Source of the DNA: Coemansia sp. RSA 922
Lineage: Eukaryota; Kickxellomycota; Kickxellomycetes; Kickxellales; Kickxellaceae
Length of the DNA stretch: 64,000 nt
Reading direction: 5' to 3'
Assembly: GCA_027577415.1 (NCBI GenBank)
Contig: JANBQS010000002.1
Location: 40,712-104,711, forward strand
In this document: one piece after another, positions 31,749-41,418 of the stretch
Layout of the letters: the number at the start of each line of letters is the position of its first letter
Position numbering within the stretch: the first letter of the stretch is position 1
Notes under the pieces: generated by a model
Database searches by the model: none
What the model was told of the DNA's origin: nothing
Seen by the model: the letters and a program-made list of their open reading frames with translations, nothing else
Position numbers and translations under genes: made by a program

Positions 31749-33719
31749 TTAGAGATCCTCATCCGAATCCTCATCGGCCTCAGTAGCTGCCGCAGCCTTG
31801 ACTGGCTTCTTAAAGTACGTGCCAAAGTTGTACTCGTCGTTGTCGTCAGACTCTTCTACCGCCATCTCCTCCTCTTCGCCCTGAGCCTGCGAGCGCTTAG
31901 CCTGCTTCTTTTGCTTCTTGCGCTGCTCAGCAACAAGCTTGCGATTGCCCTGCGGGTTAGCCAGCGCCTCTGCCGCAGTGAATCCCTGGTCCTTGCTGCG
32001 CGTAATCGTCTTGGTCTTGCGACTGTCAGGAAGGTTGACAATGTACGTAGTTGCTGCCGGTGATTCCTCTTCCTCCTCATCTTCATCGTCCTCCTCCATG
32101 GCATCGCTATCGTCGTCGCTATCCATGTCATCGTCAGAGTAGTCCTGGCTGCCGGACATCTCGTCGTCGTCATCTTCGTCAGACATAGACGCCATCTCGG
32201 CATCGTGCGCCACAAGCTTGCCCTCCGTCACCATAGCACGGCGTGCTGCCTCCTTGGTCAGCTTCGCGTCAACCAACACCTGCGAGTCCATATCGCTGAG
32301 CAGAGCATCGATGTCAAACTCCTTTGCCCACTGACTCACAACCACAGCGCGCTCAGCGCCATGGGCAGCAGCAGCGTCGCCAGCCGCTGTCTTGCCCGAT
32401 GCTGTGCTTTGCGCCATACCAGGCGGCAGCGTGTAGTAGGGGATCTTGCCCTTGTTCCAGTCATCAAGCACAATACGCGCAGCGCCAACCAGGTCGGCAA
32501 TGCCCTGGCGCTTGAGGAAGCCACGCTGCCGTGCCAGACGAACCAAAAAGTCTCTGGTGTCGAGGAAGGCCGGCACGTTGTACATGGCCTGCAGCGCAGT
32601 GGGCTTGCACCGCTGCACAATGAGATCCACTGGCGCAATGGGGTCCTCAAGGAGCTCAACCTTGATGCAGTTGCGGAGAATCATCTCGGCCAAGGCTGTC
32701 TTGTCGAGCTTTTGCGCGTTCTTGACTGGCGAGTTGAAGACGATGCCAGGGCAGTCCAGGAGCTTGAGCTTGGAGTCCAAGTGGATCTCCTGGACAAACT
32801 TGGTAAAGCCAGGCGTGGATCCAACTCCGCACACACGCGAGCGCTTGAGCGAGTTGATGAGAGACGACTTGCCCACATTTGGGAACCCAATGACGCCGAC
32901 AGTAATGGATGTCTTGATCTTGTGGTTGCGCGAATAGTTCTTCAGCAGCTGGATAATCGACTCTGCTCCCACGCATACCGAGGTATTGAGGTTGGCAACC
33001 TTCTTGGTGCCCGCTCCGGCGTGTCCCAAGTTATTGCGCTGCTCTTGCGTCGACGCCTTGAATGCCAGTGTCGGGTACTCGTGCCTTAGGTACGCCAGCC
33101 ACTTTTCTACCACTTCGCGAGGAACCAGGTCAATCTTGTTAAGAATCAGGATGATACGCTTGTTGGCTCCAGCATCCATAATCATGCGCTCGATCTGAGG
33201 CGCGCGCGTGCCCAGCGGATCGCGCGCATCCAGCACCTCGAGAATAACGTCGGCATGCTGGACTACCTTTTGGAACTCGCGGTAGTAAGCACGCTTTGAG
33301 TTGTCCCGCCGACCTGTGACTGCGCCCTCAGTAGTTTCGTCAGCATCCGAGTCCGAGTCCGAGCCATGCTCCTCAGCAAATGCCGCATCCCGCTTCTGAG
33401 CGTCACGGGCAAGGTCGGCGATGGTCTTTGGCGCCGCATCCGGGGCAAGAGTGCGGTTTTTGTCATGCAGCTGAGACCGAGCTTCCTTTTGGCGCTGGCG
33501 CTCCTCCTTGATCTGCTCGCGATGGTCCTCGACCTCCTTTAGGATCTTGTCCTTGAACGGTAGGAGATTGGGGATTCCAGGGTCCTTCTTCAGCTTCCGA
33601 CCGTGCGGGCTCCTCTTGCCATCGCGCTTGTCCTTGCGATGCTTCTCCTTGGAGCGCTTGTGGATCTTCTTTTGGTGGTTGATCGTGAGACGCTTGCTCT
33701 TGTGCTTTTTGGGAACCAT
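31749..33719 (-). CDS. NUG1: Nug1/GNL3-type circularly permuted GTPase in 60S ribosome assembly
   Basis: Nucleolar/nucleoplasmic GTPase needed for large-subunit maturation and export. It is 656 residues with no intron. The N-terminus is a dense Lys/Arg/His stretch (MVPKKHKSKRLTINHQ), a nucleolar targeting and RNA-binding region typical of the family. The GTPase motifs are in permuted order: DARDPLGTR (about 172), the G4 motif NKIDLV (about 197), then G1 GFPNVGKSS (about 279-287) and G3 DCPGI (about 322). The C-terminal tail has long acidic runs and a Lys-rich KQKKQAKR. It diverges from ARG8. Confidence 0.93.
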   Translation of the reverse strand: MVPKKHKSKRLTINHQKKIHKRSKEKHRKDKRDGKRSPHGRKLKKDPGIPNLLPFKDKILKEVEDHREQIKEERQRQKEARSQLHDKNRTLAPDAAPKTIADLARDAQKRDAAFAEEHGSDSDSDADETTEGAVTGRRDNSKRAYYREFQKVVQHADVILEVLDARDPLGTRAPQIERMIMDAGANKRIILILNKIDLVPREVVEKWLAYLRHEYPTLAFKASTQEQRNNLGHAGAGTKKVANLNTSVCVGAESIIQLLKNYSRNHKIKTSITVGVIGFPNVGKSSLINSLKRSRVCGVGSTPGFTKFVQEIHLDSKLKLLDCPGIVFNSPVKNAQKLDKTALAEMILRNCIKVELLEDPIAPVDLIVQRCKPTALQAMYNVPAFLDTRDFLVRLARQRGFLKRQGIADLVGAARIVLDDWNKGKIPYYTLPPGMAQSTASGKTAAGDAAAAHGAERAVVVSQWAKEFDIDALLSDMDSQVLVDAKLTKEAARRAMVTEGKLVAHDAEMASMSDEDDDDEMSGSQDYSDDDMDSDDDSDAMEEDDEDEEEEESPAATTYIVNLPDSRKTKTITRSKDQGFTAAEALANPQGNRKLVAEQRKKQKKQAKRSQAQGEEEEMAVEESDDNDEYNFGTYFKKPVKAAAATEADEDSDEDL

Positions 33720-34043
33720 GGCTATAAGTGGCTATACACGAGTATCCGCAAACAAATAGAGCCAAATTAATAAATAAATAAATGACAAACAGCGAGAGAG
33801 TAACTGAAGCACGAAAAAAATATATAATCGAGACAGGCTCTCTAGTGAAAACCTGAGCACCCAACATCTTTTTTTTTTTCTTTTCGATTTGTTGATCTGA
33901 TCGGGTTAGATCCGTAGCTAGGCACAGTGACGCACCAAATCTTCGATCGCCGCTTCTCACGCTGTTGTGACTAGCAGGAAACTCATGTCCTTTGGTTCCG
34001 CTTTCATATCGCTTTGTCGCTTTTATATTCGTCTTTTATTTTG
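33720..34043. promoter_or_regulatory. Divergent promoter, NUG1 / ARG8
   Basis: 324 bp between outward-facing starts. AT-rich near NUG1, with repeated AATAAATA at about 33770-33784. A pyrimidine tract (T-run then CTTTTC) lies around 33871-33885. A GATCTGATCGGGTTAGATC stretch near 33895 is an imperfect GATC repeat. Confidence 0.4.
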
Positions 34044-35489
34044 ATGAGCTCGCTAATACTGGCTCACAGCAAGCGGCTGCTTGCCACTGGCAGTAGTCGC
34101 CTACTTGCACTGCAAGGCATGAAGCAGAGTGCCTGTTCTCGCCTGTATCACGCAACTGCGGCGGCAGCCATGGCGAGCCCCAAGGCTATTGAAGACACGG
34201 AGAAATTTATGCTCAACACGTACGCCCGCCCAGCACTTGTTCTCTCGCACGGCAAGGGCAGCTACGTTTACGACACCACTGGGCGCGAGTACCTCGACTT
34301 TACTGCCGGTATCGCCGTGACGGCGCTGGGCCACAGCCACCCGGAAGTCGCTGCAGTTGTTGCTGATCAGGCCACAAAGCTAGTGCACTGCTCAAACCTG
34401 TACCACAATGAGTGGGCGCCCACGCTAGCACAGCGCATTGTCACCGCGACAACTGAGGCCTACCCGCAAGGCACGCAAGGAATTTACGCAAAGGACGACA
34501 GTGGAGCACGCGTGTTCTTCTCCAACTCTGGCACCGAGGCCAACGAGGGCGCCTTGAAGTTTGCCCGCAAGTACGGCAAGCATGTCGTCGCCGCTGGTCA
34601 GCTGGGGAAGGCCGTCTCTGAGGCCGTACATGGCGATCCTAATCTCAAGTCGGGGTTGGTGTCATTTACTGGCGGCTTCCACGGCCGTTCGATGGGCGCA
34701 CTGAGCCTGACTGCCAATCCAAAGTACCAAAAGCCATTTACGCCACTGATCCCGGGCGCAGTTACTGCACGGTATAACAGCATTCCCGAGATGAGCGCCT
34801 TTGTCGATGAGCGCACTTGCGGAGTCATTGTCGAGCCCATCCAAGGCGAGGGTGGTATCCATGCCGCACATGTCGACTTTATGCGCGCGCTTCGCCGTCG
34901 CTGCGACCAGGTGGGCGCGCTGTTGATTTATGACGAGATCCAGTGCGGACTGGGGCGCTCAGGCCATCTGTGGGCTCACCATATGCTCCCTGCGGATTGC
35001 TCGCCCGACATTGTCACCATGGCCAAGCCCCTTGCCAACGGCATCCCCATTGGCGCTATCCTGGTTAGCCCCAAGGTTGCCGAGATTATCCATACCGGCG
35101 ACCACGGCACTACTTTTGGCGGCAATCCTTTGGCCTGTCGTGTTGGTTGCACTGTGCTGGACCACATCAACACCCCGGAGTTCCTGGCCCATGTCAATGA
35201 GGCTGGAGAGGTTTTAGAACGCGAGCTAAGTGGGCTACTAGCTCCATTTATTGGCGGCGTTGTTGTCGAGCAACGTGGCACGGGTCTTCTTCGCGGAGTC
35301 CAGCTTTCCAGTGACCCCTCGCGCCTTATCGAATTGGCTCGCGATCGTGGATTGCTTCTGGTAGCTGCTGCTAACAACACGATTCGCCTTGTGCCACCAC
35401 TGAACACCAGCTTTGCTGATATTAAGAAGGGCGCTGCGATCATTGGCGACTGCGTTAAGCAGCTTGCCAGTGAGCAAACAACTGCCTGA
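34044..35489 (+). CDS. ARG8: Acetylornithine aminotransferase, mitochondrial
   Basis: PLP-dependent class III aminotransferase converting N-acetylglutamate semialdehyde to N2-acetylornithine in arginine synthesis. Start at 34044 (MSSLILAHSKRLL); the frame is open upstream but has no ATG there. The length is 481 residues. The first ~45 residues are Arg/Lys/Ser/Ala rich without acidic residues, a mitochondrial presequence. Family blocks are the NTYARP entry, FFSNSGTEANEGALKFAR (cofactor phosphate site), FHGRSMGALS, the VEPIQGEGGI block, DEIQCGLGRSG and the PLP-lysine region MAKPLANGIPIGA. GTTFGGNPLA is also present. It is complete. Ornithine aminotransferase is less likely given the overall block pattern. 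Confidence 0.93.
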   Translation: MSSLILAHSKRLLATGSSRLLALQGMKQSACSRLYHATAAAAMASPKAIEDTEKFMLNTYARPALVLSHGKGSYVYDTTGREYLDFTAGIAVTALGHSHPEVAAVVADQATKLVHCSNLYHNEWAPTLAQRIVTATTEAYPQGTQGIYAKDDSGARVFFSNSGTEANEGALKFARKYGKHVVAAGQLGKAVSEAVHGDPNLKSGLVSFTGGFHGRSMGALSLTANPKYQKPFTPLIPGAVTARYNSIPEMSAFVDERTCGVIVEPIQGEGGIHAAHVDFMRALRRRCDQVGALLIYDEIQCGLGRSGHLWAHHMLPADCSPDIVTMAKPLANGIPIGAILVSPKVAEIIHTGDHGTTFGGNPLACRVGCTVLDHINTPEFLAHVNEAGEVLERELSGLLAPFIGGVVVEQRGTGLLRGVQLSSDPSRLIELARDRGLLLVAAANNTIRLVPPLNTSFADIKKGAAIIGDCVKQLASEQTTA

Positions 35490-36874
35490 TTTGGCAATAC
35501 ATCCTCTTTGACTTTCTCGCATGCTTCACTTTGCAAATATATAGATTTGAGGTTTTTACTTTTGCTTTGAGCCAGTGGCTAAAAAGCCGACATTGAGCCT
35601 ATAAAATTTCTCTCTTTTGGAGTACAAATAATAGACAAGCCCTCTCTCTTTTAGACTTTCTCTCCACCATGCTATTCTCTTTTGCAAATCTGGAAAACGA
35701 GTACTGCCGAGACAAAAATGGCATTCCTATATTCCGAGTCAATACTCGTGTGTGCCCCCGTTTGGGCGACTGCTGGGATCCAAGCGCAACCTACGAAAAC
35801 CGGATTTGGCCCTTTTGCATTGTACGAGTTCCATTGTCCCTAGCTGCACTTCAATACACACATATTGTCTGTTTTGCGCACAATTAATTTAACTGCTTGT
35901 TGGAAATTGACTCGAGCGGTCCACAAAGACGGAAAGCAGGTTGTGGTTGGGCCACAACTCGTTTAGTGCCGGTGGGCCCCCTTTGTAACTCTAGTGCCCA
36001 CGCCCAGACTCTTTGTGTCCGCGGGGTGCATTGGACGAAGCAGCAGACCACCTATTAGAGCGCCTTGGGAGTTTGTAACCTGTTTTTTTTTTTTCTTTAC
36101 TACTGCGCACGAGCAAAAAAATGTTCATTGTCTTTGTGGGTTTTATTCGCCTTGCCGGCCAAAAAGAAAAGAGAAACCAAAGATGTAGAAACTGTTCAAC
36201 ACCAGCGGAACCCGAGAAGCAGCATTGGGAACAGGCCTGCTCTGCTTCTTACTCAACTCGGAACAGCACTTGTCTTTTTTTCATTTACTTTTCCCTCAAG
36301 CTTGGACGGAGCTATTATCTTCCTTTTCGCTCTCGGAATTGTCTTGTGACCACTTGCTACTGCACTTGACAGCCCAAAGGTGGCATATTGGCACATACAA
36401 CTCTCCCCGCCTCTCTCTATTAGGTCTTAAGAACAATACACACATGTGTCAGCGCTCTGCTGCCCTGGACTCTGGCATGCTTACATTGCTCGGCATTAAT
36501 AGTAGATAAACACCACTACCGGTCCGGACCGCTTGTCAGACAGATACTTCTTTTTCTTTTCTTGAGATATCCTTTTCTTTTCTTTTTACATGGCCCACTC
36601 GCTTTCCCTTGCCTTTTTTTCACGCCCTCCCAATCACAATCTAACGCCTTGTCGCCCTTTGTATATCCCGTCTTTACGTCGCATCCTTCAAACATCGCAC
36701 ATCGACGTCAAACAACACGCTTGCCTAGTCTATAAACGGCTCTTTTCTTTATTTCTTCTATCACCTCTTTTGCACAAACTCTGCTATACTTACCTTGTTA
36801 CTGGCACTCTAGTCTTTGGATTTCGCTCTTATCGTCCACCTACTCGCTAGACTACACAGCCAACACTTGGAACA
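35490..36874. promoter_or_regulatory. 1.4-kb upstream region of the membrane-protein gene, with a uORF
   Basis: No supported gene. A TATAAAAT element near 35599 precedes a 72-codon ORF at 35669-35887 in a CCACCATG context, but it looks like no known protein. From about 36060 on the sequence is C/T-rich. An 86-codon ORF at 36590-36850 starts with ATG, lies in the same frame as the gene at 36875 and stops 24 nt before its ATG, so it may be a uORF in the leader. Confidence 0.4.
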
Positions 36875-38074
36875 ATGGACAGTTGGGCGCTAGCGCTCAT
36901 CTGCACCCTAGTAGCGCTGGCGGGTGTCGTCACAGGCGGCTTGTCAGTATATTTTTTTAACCGCATGCGGCAGCGACGTCAACGACAACATGGTCACGGT
37001 CCTAGCATGCCTGCTCGCTCCACCACTGACCTTTGCATGGAGGAGTTTGAGACGCAGATGACGGAGGTCGAAAAGCAGGTCATGCGTAATATTTCCAGCG
37101 CTGACGGCGCCATCAGCCTCACGCTCAAGCTGCCAGACCCACGGCTGCGCATGTCCACTACGCACGAGGACGGCTCGCTTCTTTATCGCGACAACATGTC
37201 GCATGCGACCTTACCCCCGGCCACACCCATCGAGTACGCCGTGTCTGTCGAAGCCGAGGTGCCAACACCTCATGACACCCTTGAACAAGACCAGCATAGC
37301 GCGCGCAGCAGTAACGAGGTGCCGATCGCTGTTGTCTGCGCCGATCATCTGCCTCCTCGTCTAAGCAGCCTGATGGGCCCTGGTGCAGTCAGCCTGTCTC
37401 CAATGCGCTCAACACAGCTGGTTGGAGATCTGGGGTGCACCACCTCCACCGTTTCCGCTTCAGAGCCATGCTATACGCACAATAGTGGCACCAATATGCA
37501 GAGCGCTTCGACGGCCACAGCAACAACAGCCTTTGCCTTTGCCTTGTCTACATCTACAGAATGGACCTCGCCTGCAGCTGATCGCCGCAGTCGCCAGCTA
37601 TCCATACAGGCCACAATAGTGGGAGACGAGCTGGACGAGTGCGAGGACACTATCGAAGAGATACCCGACCAACAACTTGAAGACACTTGCGATGCAGACT
37701 TTGAGACTTCGCATGCGCCAAAATACGCGCCATACTCCCTTATTGAGCGCCACATCGAGTCATTCCGCTATACAAACACTCCAGCGTCGCCGCAAACACT
37801 GGCCAGTCCCTGTGGCAGCTCGGACTATGAGTTTGTCCCGCCGTCCCCGTCTATATCATCACTTTATGAAATAACTGGACCAGAAACAGCAATATCGCAG
37901 TCGTCTGCACAGATGACCAACCCGCGGTCCACCGGTCCAGGAAAGTCGATCAACTCGCCAAGCGGCCAAGCTGGCTCTTCTTTGTTTTCACCGCCGCCAG
38001 TCGCCTACCATCAGAGGTACTTTGAGGCGCACGGCATGCGCTCGCCTGCTACTCGCGACAGAACAGCATCCTAG
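36875..38074 (+). CDS. Hypothetical single-pass membrane protein, Ser/Thr-rich cytosolic tail
   Basis: I do not recognise this protein. It is 399 residues and intronless. A single hydrophobic segment at residues 4-28 (WALALICTLVALAGVVTG) is directly followed by Arg-rich RMRQRRQRQHGHG. This suggests a signal anchor with a short outside N-terminus and a cytosolic tail. The tail has a short conserved-looking helix (CMEEFETQMTEVEKQVMRN), then long Ser/Thr/Pro-rich disordered stretches and an acidic block near residue 250 (DELDECEDTIEEIPD). Phosphorylation-type SPSISSLYE motifs lie near the C-terminus. The long leader with a uORF suggests translational control. It is probably lineage-specific. Confidence 0.65.
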   Translation: MDSWALALICTLVALAGVVTGGLSVYFFNRMRQRRQRQHGHGPSMPARSTTDLCMEEFETQMTEVEKQVMRNISSADGAISLTLKLPDPRLRMSTTHEDGSLLYRDNMSHATLPPATPIEYAVSVEAEVPTPHDTLEQDQHSARSSNEVPIAVVCADHLPPRLSSLMGPGAVSLSPMRSTQLVGDLGCTTSTVSASEPCYTHNSGTNMQSASTATATTAFAFALSTSTEWTSPAADRRSRQLSIQATIVGDELDECEDTIEEIPDQQLEDTCDADFETSHAPKYAPYSLIERHIESFRYTNTPASPQTLASPCGSSDYEFVPPSPSISSLYEITGPETAISQSSAQMTNPRSTGPGKSINSPSGQAGSSLFSPPPVAYHQRYFEAHGMRSPATRDRTAS

Positions 38075-38221
38075 TCCTTCACGACAACCACGCCCTAAGA
38101 GGGCTATGACGCTCGATAACGAACCATCTGCTTACACTCTCCCCTATTAATATCATTTATACTTAGTGTTTATACGTGTTGTGCCCATGTCTTTAATGTA
38201 ATTAATGTTCATCAATATCGA

Positions 38222-38674
38222 CTACTGAGTGGTTAGCCAGTCTTGGCCAAAGTCATTGAAAAAGTCGGTGTGCTCAACCCGCTCCGACTCGTCGGAAATG
38301 TTTGGGTCGTCCATGTCTAGGCGTCTAGCGGCACTCCGCGAGAAGCCTTTACGGCTAGGCCGAGTAGGTGGGCGGGCTGGCTCGACAGCACGGTCGTTCT
38401 TGTCCTCGTCCGAGCTGCTGAGGTCCTCCATATCGTCGCCATAGTCTCGCGATCCACTAGGAGATTCGGGGGCAGCACTGTCAATTTCACGCATCTGCTG
38501 CTCGGGGACAGGCGCGGCGCTGTTGCGCTGCGGCGTATTGCTAGTGGACTGCGGAGGCGTAATTGCAGCAACGTCAGCGATTTCAAAAGCCAGGGCACGG
38601 TCTTCGACGATTACCTCTGGCTCTCGTTGTTGTTGTTGTTCGGGAGAATCTAGTTCCATGTTGGCATTGGCCAT
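38222..38674 (-). CDS. Small acidic protein with a CSNAP-like C-terminal motif
   Basis: 150 residues, intronless. It is acidic and disordered, with a QQQQ run near the N-terminus, a DDMEDLSSSDEDKND acidic block and a basic patch RPSRKGFSRSAARR. The extreme C-terminus reads EHTDFFNDFGQDW. COP9 signalosome subunit CSNAP/COPS9 ends with a very similar ADFFNDFEDLFDD, which contacts CSN subunits through its Phe residues. The match is short and the rest is unlike human CSNAP (57 residues). I therefore call it CSNAP-like by motif only. It could instead be another acidic complex-tethering protein. Confidence 0.6.
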   Translation of the reverse strand: MANANMELDSPEQQQQREPEVIVEDRALAFEIADVAAITPPQSTSNTPQRNSAAPVPEQQMREIDSAAPESPSGSRDYGDDMEDLSSSDEDKNDRAVEPARPPTRPSRKGFSRSAARRLDMDDPNISDESERVEHTDFFNDFGQDWLTTQ

Positions 38675-38903
38675 GGTTAAAAAATGAACAATGAAAATTG
38701 AAAGAGAAAGTAAAAAAAAAAAAAAAAAGTTGCAGAGAAAAGAGCGTTAGTTTGGCTGTTCACATCACTCCCCCAATTCAATCATTACTAAAAAAAATCA
38801 TGTGATACTTGGGCTTTGTCGCTGCTTAAATGTAAAGATGCTAAAGACGCCATTGAGGAAAGTCTTTCTAGAGTTAATGGATAAAGGCCTAAAAGTGAGT
38901 TTA

Positions 38904-40811
38904 TCACGGCTTGGCGTCGCTCACGGCAGTCGGCGCGTCGATATCCAAACTAACGCTAGGCGCAGTGGGCGTGTCATCGACAGCAATGCCAACGGCAGAA
39001 ACAGCGACACGCTCAGTTGTTAGTGGTGGCGTGGGGCCCGGAAGCGGAGGTGGAGAACTTGCTAGCGTCATGGTATGGACGCGAGGGCTGAGCTGGCTCT
39101 CGCGGTACAAAGGTGACATTAGGATAAGAAGCTGCTCGCACTCCTCACGAATAGTCTGGGCCTCGTCGGCAATGCGCTGGAGGCTGGCAGGTGCAACCCC
39201 GACCACGGATCGTCGACGCGACTTGCGCTGTGTGGAGAGTGAGAACTTTGCCAGCGCACCACCATCGCTGTTGCTATTGCAATTGCTATCTCTGTTGCTC
39301 ATGCAACTGGTGCGGTAGGTGATATTACTCTGGATACTGCTCCGCCGGCTGTCACGGTCACTATGCGGCTGCTGAATGCCCTTTCGCGCCTTGTCCCAGG
39401 CGTCTTGCACGTATAGCGAGTACTGCTCCCAATCGCAAAAGGCCAGCATGATGGCACGCTTCTTGCTCAGCGTAAGGCGGCTTTCGACATTGCTCAGAGG
39501 AACGCTGTCGTTGTCCATTATCGTCAGCAGCGCCTCGGCCTGGCGCCAGAGCTCCCACAGTCTTTCCTCTTCGATCGATGGCTCGATCGATCCCCGCGGC
39601 TCTCGTATGGCGCTCACAAAAGTGGAAGTACTGATCTGGATTCCGCGGTCAGGCAGCTCAAACACCAGGCAACGCAAAATGAGCGGACGCAGCTTGGCCA
39701 AAGCAAAGCTGAGGTTGCTGATCTGCACTAGGTACTTTTCCTGCTGAAGAATCCGGTGCTGAGCATCAAGGACGCCTCGGTCAATAGCGCGATCCTTAAG
39801 CCGGCTGCCGTCAATAAGGCGCGAGACCTTTTTGGATACTGGTCGGTCAGTCGAGCGGCGCCATGAAGACGGCGAGCTAAAGTCTGAATTCCAGTCGCTG
39901 CTGTCATCGGGCAGAACATGCACCTCAACGTTGGCGTTTGTAGTCAGCAACTCGTCGTCGGACACGGTGTGCAGCAACTGTCGCTGCCGCACTTCCACAT
40001 CCTCCTCCTCCTCTTGTACTCCGCTCTCCATATTCTTGATGATTATGCTAACGTCCACCGAGGATGTCGACCTGCGATGCACGAACTGTGGTCTAGGGTT
40101 GGCAGAAGTGCCTGTATCGTCGTCATCTGTCACATAGTTGGTCGTAGAGGTCACTACGGCAGCCTCTATGTCGGCGTGGAGTCCCTCAAGCTGAGGGATA
40201 ACGACTCTACACTGTGGCGACGATCTCAGTTGCACTATTGTTCCCTTGTCTGCCTTGTGCAACCGCGGCGGCTGACTTCGACCCACACCAGACGAAGATG
40301 CCTCTGCCTGGCTGCGAGTATGTGTCAGGTTGGTTGGCGCCAGTGCCGCTGGTGGAGGAGGACCAACGACAGCCAGTTCGCTGCGTGTGCGCTGAGCACT
40401 GAGAGTCATTGCCCGAGTAGTTCTCCTAGAGCGCAAGTATCCGGCATGGTCGCTGGAGCTACTATTGGTGCTGGCACTGCCTGTAAAATCGGTAGTGGTG
40501 TTGGCTCTGGCATGAAATGCGGCCGCTTCATGCGAAGCGCTGGACTGCGAGCGCCGGTGTAAAAGCGCCCTCCTCCTAAACAGACGGAAGACCGACCGGT
40601 GTGCAGGCACGCAACCGCCAGAATCAGAGTCGGTTAGCGCGGGGCACCGGGAGGTGGTCTCTGCTTCCGTCTCTGCAAAGCGCGTGCGTGGAGTATTGTT
40701 GGGAGAGCGGCTGGCAGGGCCATGACTGGCACTGCGACCGGCACCTACGACTGGCGCTACCGAGCGTTGTTGCCGACTGGGGCCTGACGGTACTGTCAGC
40801 GAGTCTCGCAT
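38904..40811 (-). CDS. Hypothetical Ser-rich protein with a helical C-terminal region
   Basis: I do not recognise it. Start taken at 40811 (MRDSLTVPSG), the first true ATG; the frame is open upstream to 40883 only with a TTG. The length is 635 residues. The first ~330 residues are Ser/Thr/Arg/Pro-rich and disordered, with several RRTTR and RRRSV-type kinase sites. A folded helical region follows at about 340-510, containing LQQEKYLVQISNLSFALAKLRPLILRCL (cited in part: QQEKYLVQISNLSFALAKLR), ERLWELWRQAEALL and KKRAIMLAFCDWEQYSLYV. The C-terminus is again low-complexity. No membrane segment is seen. It may be a fungal-specific cytoskeletal or signalling protein. Confidence 0.65.
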   Translation of the reverse strand: MRDSLTVPSGPSRQQRSVAPVVGAGRSASHGPASRSPNNTPRTRFAETEAETTSRCPALTDSDSGGCVPAHRSVFRLFRRRALLHRRSQSSASHEAAAFHARANTTTDFTGSASTNSSSSDHAGYLRSRRTTRAMTLSAQRTRSELAVVGPPPPAALAPTNLTHTRSQAEASSSGVGRSQPPRLHKADKGTIVQLRSSPQCRVVIPQLEGLHADIEAAVVTSTTNYVTDDDDTGTSANPRPQFVHRRSTSSVDVSIIIKNMESGVQEEEEDVEVRQRQLLHTVSDDELLTTNANVEVHVLPDDSSDWNSDFSSPSSWRRSTDRPVSKKVSRLIDGSRLKDRAIDRGVLDAQHRILQQEKYLVQISNLSFALAKLRPLILRCLVFELPDRGIQISTSTFVSAIREPRGSIEPSIEEERLWELWRQAEALLTIMDNDSVPLSNVESRLTLSKKRAIMLAFCDWEQYSLYVQDAWDKARKGIQQPHSDRDSRRSSIQSNITYRTSCMSNRDSNCNSNSDGGALAKFSLSTQRKSRRRSVVGVAPASLQRIADEAQTIREECEQLLILMSPLYRESQLSPRVHTMTLASSPPPLPGPTPPLTTERVAVSAVGIAVDDTPTAPSVSLDIDAPTAVSDAKP

Positions 40812-41418
40812 TGCACCAAGTACGATTGGTGGCACACACAAAAAAAGTGAAAAATGTACGAGACAGGCAGCGAACAAATACAATTTGCGAGGTTGGAAAG
40901 CCTAGACACGAGAAGAAGAAAAGAAAAAGGAAGAGAAGAGAGAAGAGGTACGGGCAACCCCTTGTACGCGCGTCAGAGGACTCACACCTCGAAGCCAGAA
41001 GCAAAGCGGAAGCCTCTTCGATTGTGGTGCATATATGAGTGTATGAAGAAGCTCGGCGGGCACCGGACCCGAAAGACAACAACAAAACAAAAAAGCTATT
41101 GCACCTCTGTGCCAATCTTCTTGCCCCTTTGCACCAGTGCTCTACATCCAGACTCCGACCTCGGAACGCCCTTTTTTGGAAACCAGAGCCAACGTGCAAT
41201 GGCGACAATAGCAATCTTTGCTGCTAGCATCGTCGCTCGCCGCCTCTTTCGGACTGCCGATCACATGCCTAGCAAACCACAACACAAGAAGCGTACTCCA
41301 GAAGAGAGGCGCAGCTCATAGCGTAAGCTCGGCCCCAGCTCAAGAACTGGAAATCAGGCGCTGATTTCTGCTTTGTTGCTTCTACCAGCTTTCTTTAGTA
41401 ATAATATGCTATGCTCTT
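40812..41418. other. Intergenic region, with a possible 40-codon ORF
   Basis: 607 bp between the Ser-rich gene start and the CZIB stop. It is purine-rich around 40905-40950 (GAAGAAAAGAAAAAGG). A 40-codon ORF at 41199-41321 (plus) starts MATIAIFAASIVARRLFRT and ends in a basic tail. It has a fair start context but no known relative, and I give it little weight. Confidence 0.25.
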
